A DNA stretch of 64,000 bases from Comamonas piscis. Lineage in GTDB: Bacteria; Pseudomonadota; Gammaproteobacteria; Burkholderiales; Burkholderiaceae_C. The notes under the pieces were generated by a model that searched no databases, was not told the origin of the DNA, and saw nothing but the letters and a program-made list of their open reading frames with translations. Location of the stretch: the NCBI RefSeq assembly GCF_014109725.1, contig NZ_CP058554.1, positions 2,604,001 through 2,668,000 on the forward strand, read 5' to 3'. Below, piece by piece: positions 21,141 to 29,716 of the stretch. Within the stretch, counting starts at the first letter, position 1; each line of letters starts with the position of its first letter. Position numbers and translations under genes: made by a program.

Positions 21141-22472
21141 ATGGCTCTCACGGGCAAAAAGGGCTCTTCGTCGGCGCTGTGGATTCTGGCGGCGATGGTT
21201 GCAGGCATTGTGCTGGGCTATGCGGTCAATGCCGGCGCCAGTGATGCGGCAGCGGCCAAGGATATCGCCGGCTATATCTCCATCGTCTCGGATGTATTTT
21301 TGCGCCTGATCAAGATGCTGATCGGGCCCCTGGTGTTCTCGACCCTGGTCGTGGGCATTGCGCACATGGGTGATGCCGCCTCGGTCGGCCGGGTGTTCTT
21401 CAAGGCGATGATGTGGTTCCTCACCGCATCGCTGGTGTCGCTGCTGCTGGGTATGGTGCTGGCCAACCTGCTGCAGCCCGGCGCCAATCTGGGCCTGCCG
21501 CTGCCCGATGTGAGCGCGGCCACCAACCTCGCAACGGGCAAGTTCACCTTGCGTGAGTTCATCAACCACACGGTGCCCAAGTCGTTTGCCGAAGCCATGG
21601 CGAACAACGAGATCCTGCAGATCGTCGTGTTCTCGATGTTCTTTGGCGTGGCCATGGCCGCGCTGGGCGACAAGGCCAAAACCTTGCTGGCGATGATCGA
21701 TGAGCTCTCGCATGTGATGCTCAAGATCACCGGCTATGTGATGAAGCTCGCGCCACTGGCCGTGCTGTCGGCCATGGCCTCCACCGTGGCCATCAACGGC
21801 TTGGGTATCTTGCTCAAGTTCGCGGTGTTCATGGGCGAGTTCTACCTGGGCCTGTTCATCCTCTGGTCGCTGCTGGTGCTGGCAGGCATGGCTTTCTTGG
21901 GCAAGCGTGTGTTCAAGCTGCTGGCCCTGATCAAGGAAGCCTTCATGGTCTCCTTCGCCACCGCCAGCTCTGAGGCGGCGTACCCCAAGATCCTCGATGC
22001 GCTCGACCGCTTTGGCGTCAAGCGCAAGATCTCCAGCTTTGTCATGCCCATGGGCTACTCCTTCAATCTGGATGGCTCGATGATGTACTGCACCTTTGCG
22101 ACCTTGTTTATTGCACAGGCCTATGGCATCGAGCTGTCCTTGGCCACGCAGATCACTATGCTGCTGGTGCTGATGCTCACCTCCAAGGGTATTGCCGGCG
22201 TGCCCCGCGCATCGCTGGTGGTCATCGCCGCCACCTTGGGCCACTTTAATATCCCAGAAGCCGGGCTGCTGCTGATCCTGGGCATCGACACCTTCCTGGA
22301 CATGGGCCGCTCTGCGACGAATGCTGTGGGCAACTCGCTGGCCTCCGCCGTGGTCGCCAAGTGGGAAGGCGAGCTGCTGTCTGAAGAAGATGCAGAGGCC
22401 TTGAGCCGCAAGCTCGATGCCGAGGCTGCGCTGTCGATGCATGCGCTGCCGGAGACCCATACCAAGGCTTGA
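21141..22472 (+). CDS. Dicarboxylate/amino acid:cation symporter (DAACS family)
   Basis: The roughly 443-residue inner-membrane carrier has the DAACS hallmarks. These are SSEAAYPKILDAL (the re-entrant Ser-rich loop), MPMGYSFNLDGSMMY (cation/substrate motif) and a final IDTFLDMGRSATNAVGNSLAS. It probably takes up C4-dicarboxylates or acidic amino acids with sodium or protons. It is of DctA/GltP type, but the exact substrate is not readable. ATG 21141 gives MALTGKKGSS and then the first helix; the in-frame start at 21072 adds an implausible basic leader. Confidence 0.85.
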   Translation: MALTGKKGSSSALWILAAMVAGIVLGYAVNAGASDAAAAKDIAGYISIVSDVFLRLIKMLIGPLVFSTLVVGIAHMGDAASVGRVFFKAMMWFLTASLVSLLLGMVLANLLQPGANLGLPLPDVSAATNLATGKFTLREFINHTVPKSFAEAMANNEILQIVVFSMFFGVAMAALGDKAKTLLAMIDELSHVMLKITGYVMKLAPLAVLSAMASTVAINGLGILLKFAVFMGEFYLGLFILWSLLVLAGMAFLGKRVFKLLALIKEAFMVSFATASSEAAYPKILDALDRFGVKRKISSFVMPMGYSFNLDGSMMYCTFATLFIAQAYGIELSLATQITMLLVLMLTSKGIAGVPRASLVVIAATLGHFNIPEAGLLLILGIDTFLDMGRSATNAVGNSLASAVVAKWEGELLSEEDAEALSRKLDAEAALSMHALPETHTKA

Positions 22473-22507
22473 TTGGGGTGCTGCGCTCGGGCGCAGTACA
22501 GACAACA

Positions 22508-22533
22508 AAAAAACGGGCGGATGCCCGTTTTTT
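22508..22533. terminator. Bidirectional terminator between symporter and xthA
   Basis: A perfect stem AAAAAACGGGC, loop GGAT, GCCCGTTTTTT lies between two convergent genes and has a T-run on both strands. Confidence 0.92.
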
Positions 22534-22563
22534 GCATTGGCTAAAGCCGAAAGGATTCGCAGC

Positions 22564-23340
22564 TCAGCCCAATGTCACCACCACTGGCGTATGGTCGCTG
22601 GGCTGCTTGTTCTTGCGGGGCGCGCGGTCAATCGTGCAGGCGCTCACCGAGCCCTTAAGGGCCTCGCTCACCAAAATATGGTCAATGCGCAGCCCCCTGT
22701 TTTTCTGGAAGCCCAGCATGCGGTAGTCCCACCAGCTATAGCTTTTCTCCGGCTGCTCGAACATGCGGTAGGCATCGCTCAGGCCCAGGTTCAGCAAGGC
22801 CTGGAAGGCATTGCGCTCTTCGCTGGTGTGGTGGATGGTCTCGCGCAGGCCATCCGGGTCGTAGCTGTCGCGGTCTTCCGGCGCTACGTTGAAGTCGCCC
22901 ACCAACACCAGACGTGGGTGCAAGGCCAGCTCCGCCTTTACATAAGCATCCAGCCCCGCCAACCAACGCAGCTTGTAGGCAAACTTGTCCGAGCCCGGCT
23001 CCTGGCCGTTCACAAAGTAGCAGTTGATCACCCGGATATCACCCGCCGGGCTGGCCACCGTGCCGGCAATGATGCGCGACTGCTCATCGGCAAACTGCGG
23101 ATTGGCGCGCACGACATCCTTGAGCTCGGTCCGGCTGAGCAGGGCCACACCGTTGTAGGTCTTCTGGCCAAACGCTACCGCCTGGTAGCCCGCTTCCGCC
23201 AAAGCCTCATGCGGGAACTTGTCGTCGGTCAGTTTGAGCTCCTGCAGCCCCAGCACATCGACCGGGTTGGCGGCCAGCCATTCCAGCACTTGGGGCAGAC
23301 GGACGGAGAGGGAGTTGACGTTCCAGGTGGCTATACGCAT
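22564..23340 (-). CDS. xthA: Exodeoxyribonuclease III (AP endonuclease)
   Basis: The roughly 258-residue member of the endonuclease/exonuclease/phosphatase family begins MRIATWNVNSL. It carries LGLQELKLTDDKFP (metal-binding Glu), NCYFVNGQ, GDFNVAPEDRD and the terminal SDHTPVVV (catalytic Asp-His). It incises DNA at abasic sites and removes 3' blocks during base-excision repair. ATG at 23340 is chosen over the longer ORF start because the conserved N-terminus begins here. Confidence 0.92.
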   Translation of the reverse strand: MRIATWNVNSLSVRLPQVLEWLAANPVDVLGLQELKLTDDKFPHEALAEAGYQAVAFGQKTYNGVALLSRTELKDVVRANPQFADEQSRIIAGTVASPAGDIRVINCYFVNGQEPGSDKFAYKLRWLAGLDAYVKAELALHPRLVLVGDFNVAPEDRDSYDPDGLRETIHHTSEERNAFQALLNLGLSDAYRMFEQPEKSYSWWDYRMLGFQKNRGLRIDHILVSEALKGSVSACTIDRAPRKNKQPSDHTPVVVTLG

Positions 23341-23444
23341 AAAAATCTTTCTGTTCATCAAGGGATTATCGAGTCAGCGGGCAGTGACGAACTCCTACCT
23401 GCCATTCTGGCTGGCAGCACTTGCGACCATGACACCCATCATGG

Positions 23445-24206
23445 TCAAACGCCATAGGCCTGTGCGATGCGTGCCAGAAAATCGGCTGCGGGTAAGGGCC
23501 CCAGTCCAAGAGCTTTAGGGTCTAGAGAGTCGTCCTTGCGTGCTGCCGCAATAAATCGCTTCATGTCATCAGCGATTTTTGCTTCAAGAGGGATGCGTGT
23601 TGAAGGAGCGAGCAATTGCGAAAGTCGCAGCACATCGTTGGCATGCTTGCGGATGCTCTTGGCATCCACTTGCTCGCCCTGCGCACGGCGTGCGCTCAGC
23701 TCCAGCCAGGCGACGGCTTTCAGCGGAATCAGGCGATCCTCTCCCACCCAAGCCAGGCCTTCTGCCTCGCGGCGCCCAGAGATGATGAATGCGTAGTAGA
23801 CATCATCGAGCAAGATCGCCGACAGGCTTGAAACTGCCTCGTCGAACGGGATAGGGGTGAGCTGTCCGCTCTTGATCGGCCTCAGGCTGTCGGGCGCGCG
23901 TGAGAACAGCTCGACCATGACCGGAAAGCGGTTGTCGGACGGCTTCTGAAAGCGGTAAAAGGCAGGTCTGCCTGTGTCGCTGGTCTGTCGGATCTCATAA
24001 CCACCCGCTTCGATAAAGCGCCAGAAAGTGTCGCCGAATGCCGGCGTCAGTGCCTCCACATGCAGCACTACGTCCAGGTCCTTGGTGGCGCGAAAGTCCA
24101 GCCCTGCCTCTTCCATGGTCAACGTAGCTGCGGTGCCGCCGATCAGCATGTACTGGTCTGGGTAGTCAGCAAACCATTCGCGAAATACATCCAGCCCCTT
24201 CACCAT
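23445..24206 (-). CDS. AbiEii-like nucleotidyltransferase, possible toxin
   Basis: The 253-residue protein starts with a nucleotidyltransferase core: YMLIGGTAATL (residues 19-29) and then TKDLDVVL (41-48) with the paired acidic residues of the DNA polymerase-beta superfamily. This layout is that of AbiEii/DUF1814 proteins, many of which are toxins that modify tRNA or other targets. The gene overlaps the end of a winged-helix protein by seven bases, the usual antitoxin-toxin order. No substrate can be inferred. A perfect 8-bp hairpin (GACCATGA / TCATGGTC, 23425-23446) lies at its stop codon. Confidence 0.72.
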   Translation of the reverse strand: MVKGLDVFREWFADYPDQYMLIGGTAATLTMEEAGLDFRATKDLDVVLHVEALTPAFGDTFWRFIEAGGYEIRQTSDTGRPAFYRFQKPSDNRFPVMVELFSRAPDSLRPIKSGQLTPIPFDEAVSSLSAILLDDVYYAFIISGRREAEGLAWVGEDRLIPLKAVAWLELSARRAQGEQVDAKSIRKHANDVLRLSQLLAPSTRIPLEAKIADDMKRFIAAARKDDSLDPKALGLGPLPAADFLARIAQAYGV

Positions 24207-25189
24207 GGCAACTGCTCCTTCAAATCATCCAGTGCGCTTTGCACCCTTTCATCGGTGGTGTCCCGCAAACTCAACATGAGAGAAAGGGGGTCCACCATAT
24301 CGCTGTCTGGCCCTAGCGCGGGGGAGTAGTTCCATAACTGGCACTCATAGGCGTTGGGCATGGCTTCGGGCAGCTCGTCAATATCTGCTTTCAGCGTTTG
24401 CCAGTCGCTGCGGTTCACGGCGAACACAGGTGAGCGCGGTTCGGCCAGCATCGATATACGCGCAAGCGCGCTGAGGCCCGCCACGCGCATGCGAGGCTTG
24501 GTCGGTGGCGGCGTAGCTAGCCAGACTGTGCGCTGAACAGGGCTGCGCAGCAGGGGCAGCGCCTGCTCCCATGTCTCAAGGGCAGATGCCTTCATGTTCA
24601 GGTACTGGGATCGGCCCGTTTTTTGCACCTCGGCAACTCCTGCAGCGACCAGTTCCCGCACGGCCCGCGAGACCGTCATCGCCGTATAGCCCAGCATCTT
24701 CGCAGTCTCTGCGGGGTGCCATTCGGCCTCCCAGTGAGGGCGCAGCAATGCTGCAATTAACATCGCTTGGGCGGAAGGGCTGAGGAGGGTGTCTGCCGAG
24801 CTGGGGCGTTGTCGGAAATATTCGCGCAGGTCCAGACCCAGGTCGGGCAGGTAAAGCTGGTTGCCGGGAACAATAAACGGTACTTTTTGCACGATCAAGC
24901 GTTTGCGCTCATACGAGGCCAGCGCTTCAGTCACATAAACCACGGGTATCCCAGCAACTGCACGCAACTTGTCCAGCCGATTACGGATATCAGCAACGGA
25001 CGCCTTGTCTGGATGGCGTTCCAGGGCCAGCAGAACCTGGTGGTCCAGAATTTCCAATTGCTGGACGTCAAAGGCGTCACGCAGAAAGTAGGGCAGGCTC
25101 TCCAGGCCCATCCACGGCGCGTGCCTGGACGTGGCTACGCCCAGCGTGTCATGCAAGTATTTCTGAGCGCTGGTGGCAAGGGTGGTCAC
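24200..25189 (-). CDS. Winged-helix DNA-binding protein, candidate antitoxin/autoregulator
   Basis: The 329-residue protein has a helix-turn-helix near residue 165 (HPAETAKMLGYTAMTVSRAVRE segment) followed by a wing-like VAEVQKTGRSQYLNM. The N-terminal 150 residues and the C-terminal part (ending DERVQSALDDLKEQLPW) are unlike common regulators. The start codon is GTG with no strong ribosome-binding site. It precedes and overlaps the nucleotidyltransferase gene, so it is probably the antitoxin and repressor of the pair. The AT-rich, GATAAC-repeat region directly upstream is a likely operator. Confidence 0.65.
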   Translation of the reverse strand: MTTLATSAQKYLHDTLGVATSRHAPWMGLESLPYFLRDAFDVQQLEILDHQVLLALERHPDKASVADIRNRLDKLRAVAGIPVVYVTEALASYERKRLIVQKVPFIVPGNQLYLPDLGLDLREYFRQRPSSADTLLSPSAQAMLIAALLRPHWEAEWHPAETAKMLGYTAMTVSRAVRELVAAGVAEVQKTGRSQYLNMKASALETWEQALPLLRSPVQRTVWLATPPPTKPRMRVAGLSALARISMLAEPRSPVFAVNRSDWQTLKADIDELPEAMPNAYECQLWNYSPALGPDSDMVDPLSLMLSLRDTTDERVQSALDDLKEQLPW

Positions 25190-25202
25190 AGGAATGTAGG
25201 TT

Positions 25203-25260
25203 GATAACCAAATATATGAACGATAACATTGTTATTGTTATCGTGCAAATTTAGGTTATG
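25203..25260 (-). promoter_or_regulatory. Candidate operator/promoter of the nucleotidyltransferase pair
   Basis: The sequence holds an inverted repeat ACGATAAC (25220-25227) / GTTATCGT (25237-25244). Further GATAAC (25203-25208) and GTTATG (25255-25260) half-sites flank it. On the minus strand a -35-like TTGCAC and an extended -10-like TGTTATCGT, spaced 17 bases, overlap the repeat, so a protein bound there would block the promoter. Confidence 0.55.
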
Positions 25261-25346
25261 TCTCACTCCAGCCATACCCAACTGACGGTTGGACCGGGAG
25301 CAGCGAGGCACCGGCCATTGACCGCACTAAAGTAATCTGCAAGAAC

Positions 25347-26471
25347 TCACCCCAAACGCAGCAAAGCCGCTGAAGCTGCGCACACCAGCAAGAACGGAAT
25401 GCTGATGCGATGAAACTCCCAGAGCCCATTGGGTAGCCGGGCCAGGCGTAGCGCGATCAGATTAGCCAGGGAGCCCAGCACGCAGCCAAAGCCGCCAACG
25501 CTGACCCCGGCGGCCAAGGCGGGTAGGTCGCGCACGGTGCCGTCCAGCAAGATGGTGGCGGGCACATTGCTAATGACCTGCGAGGCCACAATGGCAGCCA
25601 GGTAGGCGCGCCAGCCCTCGGCAATCGGCCATTGCTGCAGCAGCGTTTGCATGGCCGGCAACTCTGCCACCTGGCGCAGCACCACAAACATCAGCGCAAT
25701 GGTGGCCAGCAAGGCCCAGTCCACGCCGCGCAGTACCCGGGGCGCGGCGAGCGCAAACACGCCAAACACCAAGCCCAGGCCGGCTAAGGTCCAGTGGCGC
25801 TCCAGCGCGATGACAAAGGCGACGAACAGCAGCACGGCCATGGTCAGCAAACGGGGCTGCACAGCGGTGGGTGCGGTGGCTGGCTTGAGGGTGATCGCTG
25901 TGCGCGGTACCAGCCACCACACTGCCACGAACAGCCAGGCCAGCATGATGGCCACCGTCGGACCCATCATCGCCATAAAGCCCAAAAAGCTCTCGCCAGA
26001 GCGGTGCCAGAGGTAGAGGTTTTGCGGGTTGCCGATGGGAGTGAACGCGGAGCCGGCGTTCACCGCCAAGGCCTGCAGCACCACCAGCCGCGCCAATGGC
26101 AAATGGGCTTGTGCGGCGAGCACCGCTGTCAGCGGCACCAGCAAAAATAGGCTGACATCGTTGGTTACCAAGGCCGACAGCAAGGCCGCTGCTGCCGTCA
26201 ACAGCAGCGCCAGGCCGCGTAAGGTCGATACCCGCGTCAGCAGCCGCTGTGCGGTGGCCTGCAGCATGCCGCTGCGCTCGACGGCTTGGGTGATTGCCAG
26301 CAGGCCGGCCAAGGCGCCAATCGTTTGCCAGTCCACCAGCGCCAGGGTTGCCTGCGGACTGCGCGGCTGCCACACGGCGAATCCTAGGGCCAGCGCCAAC
26401 AAGATCCACAGCAGCATATTTCCGCTGGGGGCATCTTGCGGGGGGGCAGAAGAGGGGGTAGTGATCGACAT
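25347..26471 (-). CDS. Anion permease of the ArsB/NhaD-SLC13 (ion transporter) superfamily
   Basis: The roughly 374-residue membrane protein has about ten hydrophobic helices. It carries the repeated re-entrant motifs TNDVSLFLLVPL (first half) and SQVISNVPATILL (second half), plus NAGSAFTPIGNPQNLYLW, all typical of the ion-transporter superfamily. The substrate is unknown. ATG 26471 (MSITTPSSAP) is preferred; the longer frame adds a leader running back over the nitroreductase promoter. It is divergent from the nitroreductase gene. Confidence 0.75.
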   Translation of the reverse strand: MSITTPSSAPPQDAPSGNMLLWILLALALGFAVWQPRSPQATLALVDWQTIGALAGLLAITQAVERSGMLQATAQRLLTRVSTLRGLALLLTAAAALLSALVTNDVSLFLLVPLTAVLAAQAHLPLARLVVLQALAVNAGSAFTPIGNPQNLYLWHRSGESFLGFMAMMGPTVAIMLAWLFVAVWWLVPRTAITLKPATAPTAVQPRLLTMAVLLFVAFVIALERHWTLAGLGLVFGVFALAAPRVLRGVDWALLATIALMFVVLRQVAELPAMQTLLQQWPIAEGWRAYLAAIVASQVISNVPATILLDGTVRDLPALAAGVSVGGFGCVLGSLANLIALRLARLPNGLWEFHRISIPFLLVCAASAALLRLG

Positions 26472-26602
26472 AGCGGAAGGGAAAAGGCTCAGGCAGGGCG
26501 GAGAAGTGGAAGGATTGTGCTGCAAGTCGGCACTGCCTGCGCGGCCCATGGCGGGTGGATGGCAAATACAAGCGCCCATTCACTACAATGGCGGCCACTG
26601 CC

Positions 26603-27307
26603 ATGAACAAGCCTCTCTCTCCCTCGCTTATCAGCACTGTCACCCCGGCAGCCAACAGCGCGCAGCTGCGCCGTTCAGTGCGGGGTTTTGCCTCGCAGCC
26701 GGTGGCAGATGCGTTGCTGCACGATTGTCTGCAAGAGGCCCGGCGGGCGCCCAGCGGTGCCAATTTGCAGCCTGGCTACTTCTGGCAGGTCTGCGGCGCG
26801 CGGCGCGAGCAGCTATCTACCCAGCTGCAACATGCCTATGAGGCAGGCGAGCAAGAGGCGGAGGACTATGGCTACTTCCCCAGCCCGCTGCCTATGTCGA
26901 TGCGCAAACGCCAGGTTGCGGCGGCACAGGCCTTGTATGGCGCACTGGGCGTGGAGCGAGGCGATGCAGCGGGCCGGGGCGCACAGTTTGGGCGCAATTT
27001 TCGGTTCTTTGATGCGCCGGTGGCCCTCATCATCACCATCGACAGCGGCTTTGGGCCGGGCGGTTATATGGACTTGGGCATGGCCATCTATGGCCTGATG
27101 CTGGCGGCACAGTCGCGCGGTTTGGCGACTTGTGCCATTGGCGCCATGGCCTCGTACCCGGGCCTGATCCGCGATGTGCTGGCGCTGCCCAGCACACAAA
27201 CCGTGGTCTGCGGCATGGCGCTGGGCTATGAGGATGTGGGCGCGCCAGTGAACCAGGCCCTGACCGCGCGCGCAGAACTGGACGCCTACTTTAAACGCCT
27301 AGATTGA
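26603..27307 (+). CDS. Nitroreductase family protein
   Basis: The roughly 234-residue FMN-dependent oxidoreductase has the family pattern RRSVRGFASQPV near the start, RRAPSGANLQPGYFWQV (FMN-phosphate contact), the central YMDLGMAIYGLMLAAQSRGL and the final GMALGYED. Such enzymes reduce nitro or quinone compounds with NAD(P)H. The start is uncertain: ATG 26603 (MNKPLS) or ATG 26588. A TACAAT at 26584-26589 could be the -10, giving a very short leader. It ends three bases from the converging AAA ATPase gene. Confidence 0.82.
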   Translation: MNKPLSPSLISTVTPAANSAQLRRSVRGFASQPVADALLHDCLQEARRAPSGANLQPGYFWQVCGARREQLSTQLQHAYEAGEQEAEDYGYFPSPLPMSMRKRQVAAAQALYGALGVERGDAAGRGAQFGRNFRFFDAPVALIITIDSGFGPGGYMDLGMAIYGLMLAAQSRGLATCAIGAMASYPGLIRDVLALPSTQTVVCGMALGYEDVGAPVNQALTARAELDAYFKRLD

Positions 27308-27310
27308 GCA

Positions 27311-28501
27311 TCAACGCTCATGCCATTGCCAGCGCGGTAGCTCGCTCGCCGGGATATTGGCAATATGGGTCTCGCCCAGATTCTTTTCCAAATGGATGGC
27401 CTGGTAGTCCAGCTCAGCGGCGGCGTCTTCCAACGCAGCCAGCAAGCGATTGGCGTGAGTCACGACAATCACCTGGGTCTGGCGCGCAGCCACGGCGATC
27501 AGGCGGCCCAGCGCAGGCAGCAGATCGGGGTGCAAACTGGTTTCCGGCTCGTTGAGCACCAGCATCTGGGGCGGGCGCGGCGTCAGCAGCGCGGCAATCC
27601 AGAGCAGATAGCGCAAGGTGCCGTCAGACAGCTCATTGGTATGCAGGGGCCGCAGCAGGCCGGGCTGGTGCATCAGCAGTTCCAGGCGGCTGCCATCTTG
27701 GTGAACGGTGATCTGGGCGCCGGCAAAGGCGTCTTCCACTGCGGCCATCAGCGCTTCGTGGTCGCCAATGGCGGTGATGGTTTCCCAGGCCGCTGCCAGG
27801 TCCGCGCCATCGTTGCTCAGCACCGGCGTGTAGGTGCCCAGCTGCGGCTGGCGGGCGGGGGCATCCACATCGCTGCGGAAGTGGTCGTAAAAGCGCCAGG
27901 AGCGCAGCTGCTCGCGCACGGTCAGCATCTCAGGCGCGGCAACCGGGTCGACAAACTCGGTCAGCATGCTGGCCCAGCGCGGGATAGGGCGCTCTACCGG
28001 TAGCCAGTACGCGCCACGGCCATCGCCTCGCAAGCGCAGCTGGGCGGCTTGGCGCTCCACCAGGGTGGCGCTGGGGCGCCAGGTTGGGCCGGACCAGAGG
28101 GCTTCGTGTTTGATCTCCGGGTCATGCGCAAAGGCTTTGAGAATCGTCGATGGCGTGGGCATGCCGATATCGATAGCGTAGCCAAAGCCGTCATCGTCGG
28201 ATGCAAAACCCAGCTGCAACTGCACCGGTTTGCGCCGCACCGTACCTTGCACGGGCACCTCGCCACGGCGCATGCGTGCAGAAATTTCCTCAGGCCCCGC
28301 CCAGAGCGTGGAGGCCAGCCCTCCCTCGCGCACCAGGGAGCGCACCACGCCCCCGTTGGCGATATCGGCCAGCAGGCGCAGCGCTTTGTAGACGCTGCTT
28401 TTGCCGCTGCCATTGGGCCCGGTAATGACGGTTATCTGGCCCAAAGGCACCAGCAATTGGCGCAAGGAGCGGTAGTTGGCAATGGCTAAGGTGCTGAGCA
28501 T
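27311..28501 (-). CDS. Stand-alone AAA ATPase (SMC/RecF-like, AAA_21 type)
   Basis: The 396-residue protein has Walker A GPNGSGKS (28-35), an ABC-like signature LSDGTLRYLLWIAAL and Walker B MLVLNEPETSLHPDLL, then a VTHAN switch. The insert between the Walker motifs is about 250 residues with no obvious coiled coil. There is no TOPRIM or HNH nuclease at the C-terminus and no nuclease gene next to it. Relatives appear both in DNA repair and in phage defence, but nothing here decides its role. It is convergent with the nitroreductase and follows the thiolase-like gene divergence-free on the same strand. Confidence 0.7.
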   Translation of the reverse strand: MLSTLAIANYRSLRQLLVPLGQITVITGPNGSGKSSVYKALRLLADIANGGVVRSLVREGGLASTLWAGPEEISARMRRGEVPVQGTVRRKPVQLQLGFASDDDGFGYAIDIGMPTPSTILKAFAHDPEIKHEALWSGPTWRPSATLVERQAAQLRLRGDGRGAYWLPVERPIPRWASMLTEFVDPVAAPEMLTVREQLRSWRFYDHFRSDVDAPARQPQLGTYTPVLSNDGADLAAAWETITAIGDHEALMAAVEDAFAGAQITVHQDGSRLELLMHQPGLLRPLHTNELSDGTLRYLLWIAALLTPRPPQMLVLNEPETSLHPDLLPALGRLIAVAARQTQVIVVTHANRLLAALEDAAAELDYQAIHLEKNLGETHIANIPASELPRWQWHER

Positions 28502-28505
28502 CCGA

Positions 28506-29702
28506 TCAATATAGCAGCGCTGTCTGGCATACCAGCGCTGCGCTGCCCAAGCCGCCGGCGCCGGCTACGGCGGCCAGTCCCAGCGCTGCGGATGTGCCCG
28601 TCGTTGCCTGTTGTAAATCAGCCAGCACGCGGACCAAAGCGACCGCAGCCGATGCCCCAATCGGATGGCCGCGTGCGATGCCGCCGCCATGGCGGTTCAA
28701 CAGGCTGGCATCCATGCCCTGGCTTTGCAGCAGCGCCTGCCACTGCAGGCCTTGCACTGCAAAGGCATCGTGCAGCTCGATGGTGGCCAGCTGTGACCAG
28801 TCCATACCTTGGCGCTGCAGCAAAGCTTGGGCAGCATCCAAGGCCAGCACCAAGGGCATCGCAGGCGACCCGCCTAGTGACTGGTGGCCCAGCCATTGCG
28901 CGCTGGGCTGCAGGCCCCAGCGGCGGCAGGCGGCTTCGCTGACCAACAGCACCAGCGCCGCTGCATCGGCCTTGGGCGAGATGGCGACGGTGCTGACGGC
29001 ATGGTCGCGACGCGCTTCATCCGCGATGTCGGCATCGGTCTGCGCGATCACCGGCATACGGTCCAGCTGGCGCTGGCTCAAACTGCGCGGAAACGCATCT
29101 TGCACAATGCCCGCCACGGGGATGATCTCGCGTGCCAGCACCGCGGCACTGGCCAGTGCGCGTGCATGGCTGGCCGCCGCATAGCCGTCTTGCGCCGCAC
29201 GGCTGTAGCCCGCGCTAGCGGCATAGCGCGCGGCGGCCAATAGCAGGTCCGGATCCTTATGCGGTGGCGGGGCAAAGGGCGGGCGCTCATAAGGCACGGC
29301 GCTGTCACCCGCATGCAAGGGGCGAGTAGCGCGGATGGGGGCGCGGCTCCAGGCCTCCGCGCCGCCGGCCACCACCACCTCGGCCTGGCCGCTGGCCACC
29401 AGGCTGGCGCCCAGCGCTATGGCGTCAAGGCCGGCGCAGCACTGCGTATCGACCGTGTAGGCGGCGCAGTGCAGCGGCAGCTGGCCCGCCAAGGCGAGCA
29501 TGCGGGCGGGGTTGCCGCCAGCGCCCAAGGCATTGCCCAGCACAACGGCATCAACGGCGTCTGCCGGCAGCCCCGCGCGTTGTAGCAAGCCCTGCAGCAC
29601 GGGCGCAGCAATCTCATGTGTGTGCAAATGCTTGAAGGCGCCACCGACGGGCACCACGGCACTGCGGGCATAGCTGGCGATAAAGACGGGGGGTGTGGGC
29701 AT
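28506..29702 (-). CDS. Thiolase-family protein (YhfS-like) lacking a second catalytic Cys
   Basis: The 398-residue protein has the thiolase fold motifs: nucleophile region TQCCAGLDA (Cys88), HDAFA (311-315, in place of NEAFA) and GHPIGAS (345-351). The usual C-terminal CxGGG acid/base motif reads AGAGGLG (380-386), so the second cysteine is missing. It is also missing from the HDAF motif, where SCP2-type thiolases carry it as HDCF. It lies 14 bases after an acyl-CoA ligase at the end of the bioMNY operon. A role in making or breaking an acyl-CoA linked to biotin precursors is an inference. Confidence 0.75.
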   Translation of the reverse strand: MPTPPVFIASYARSAVVPVGGAFKHLHTHEIAAPVLQGLLQRAGLPADAVDAVVLGNALGAGGNPARMLALAGQLPLHCAAYTVDTQCCAGLDAIALGASLVASGQAEVVVAGGAEAWSRAPIRATRPLHAGDSAVPYERPPFAPPPHKDPDLLLAAARYAASAGYSRAAQDGYAAASHARALASAAVLAREIIPVAGIVQDAFPRSLSQRQLDRMPVIAQTDADIADEARRDHAVSTVAISPKADAAALVLLVSEAACRRWGLQPSAQWLGHQSLGGSPAMPLVLALDAAQALLQRQGMDWSQLATIELHDAFAVQGLQWQALLQSQGMDASLLNRHGGGIARGHPIGASAAVALVRVLADLQQATTGTSAALGLAAVAGAGGLGSAALVCQTALLY

Positions 29703-29716
29703 GCTGGCCTGCGCGA

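Noticed and set aside
21126..22508. 460-residue minus-strand frame opposite the dicarboxylate symporter
   Set aside because: His/Gln-rich composition with no motif marks it as an antisense shadow.
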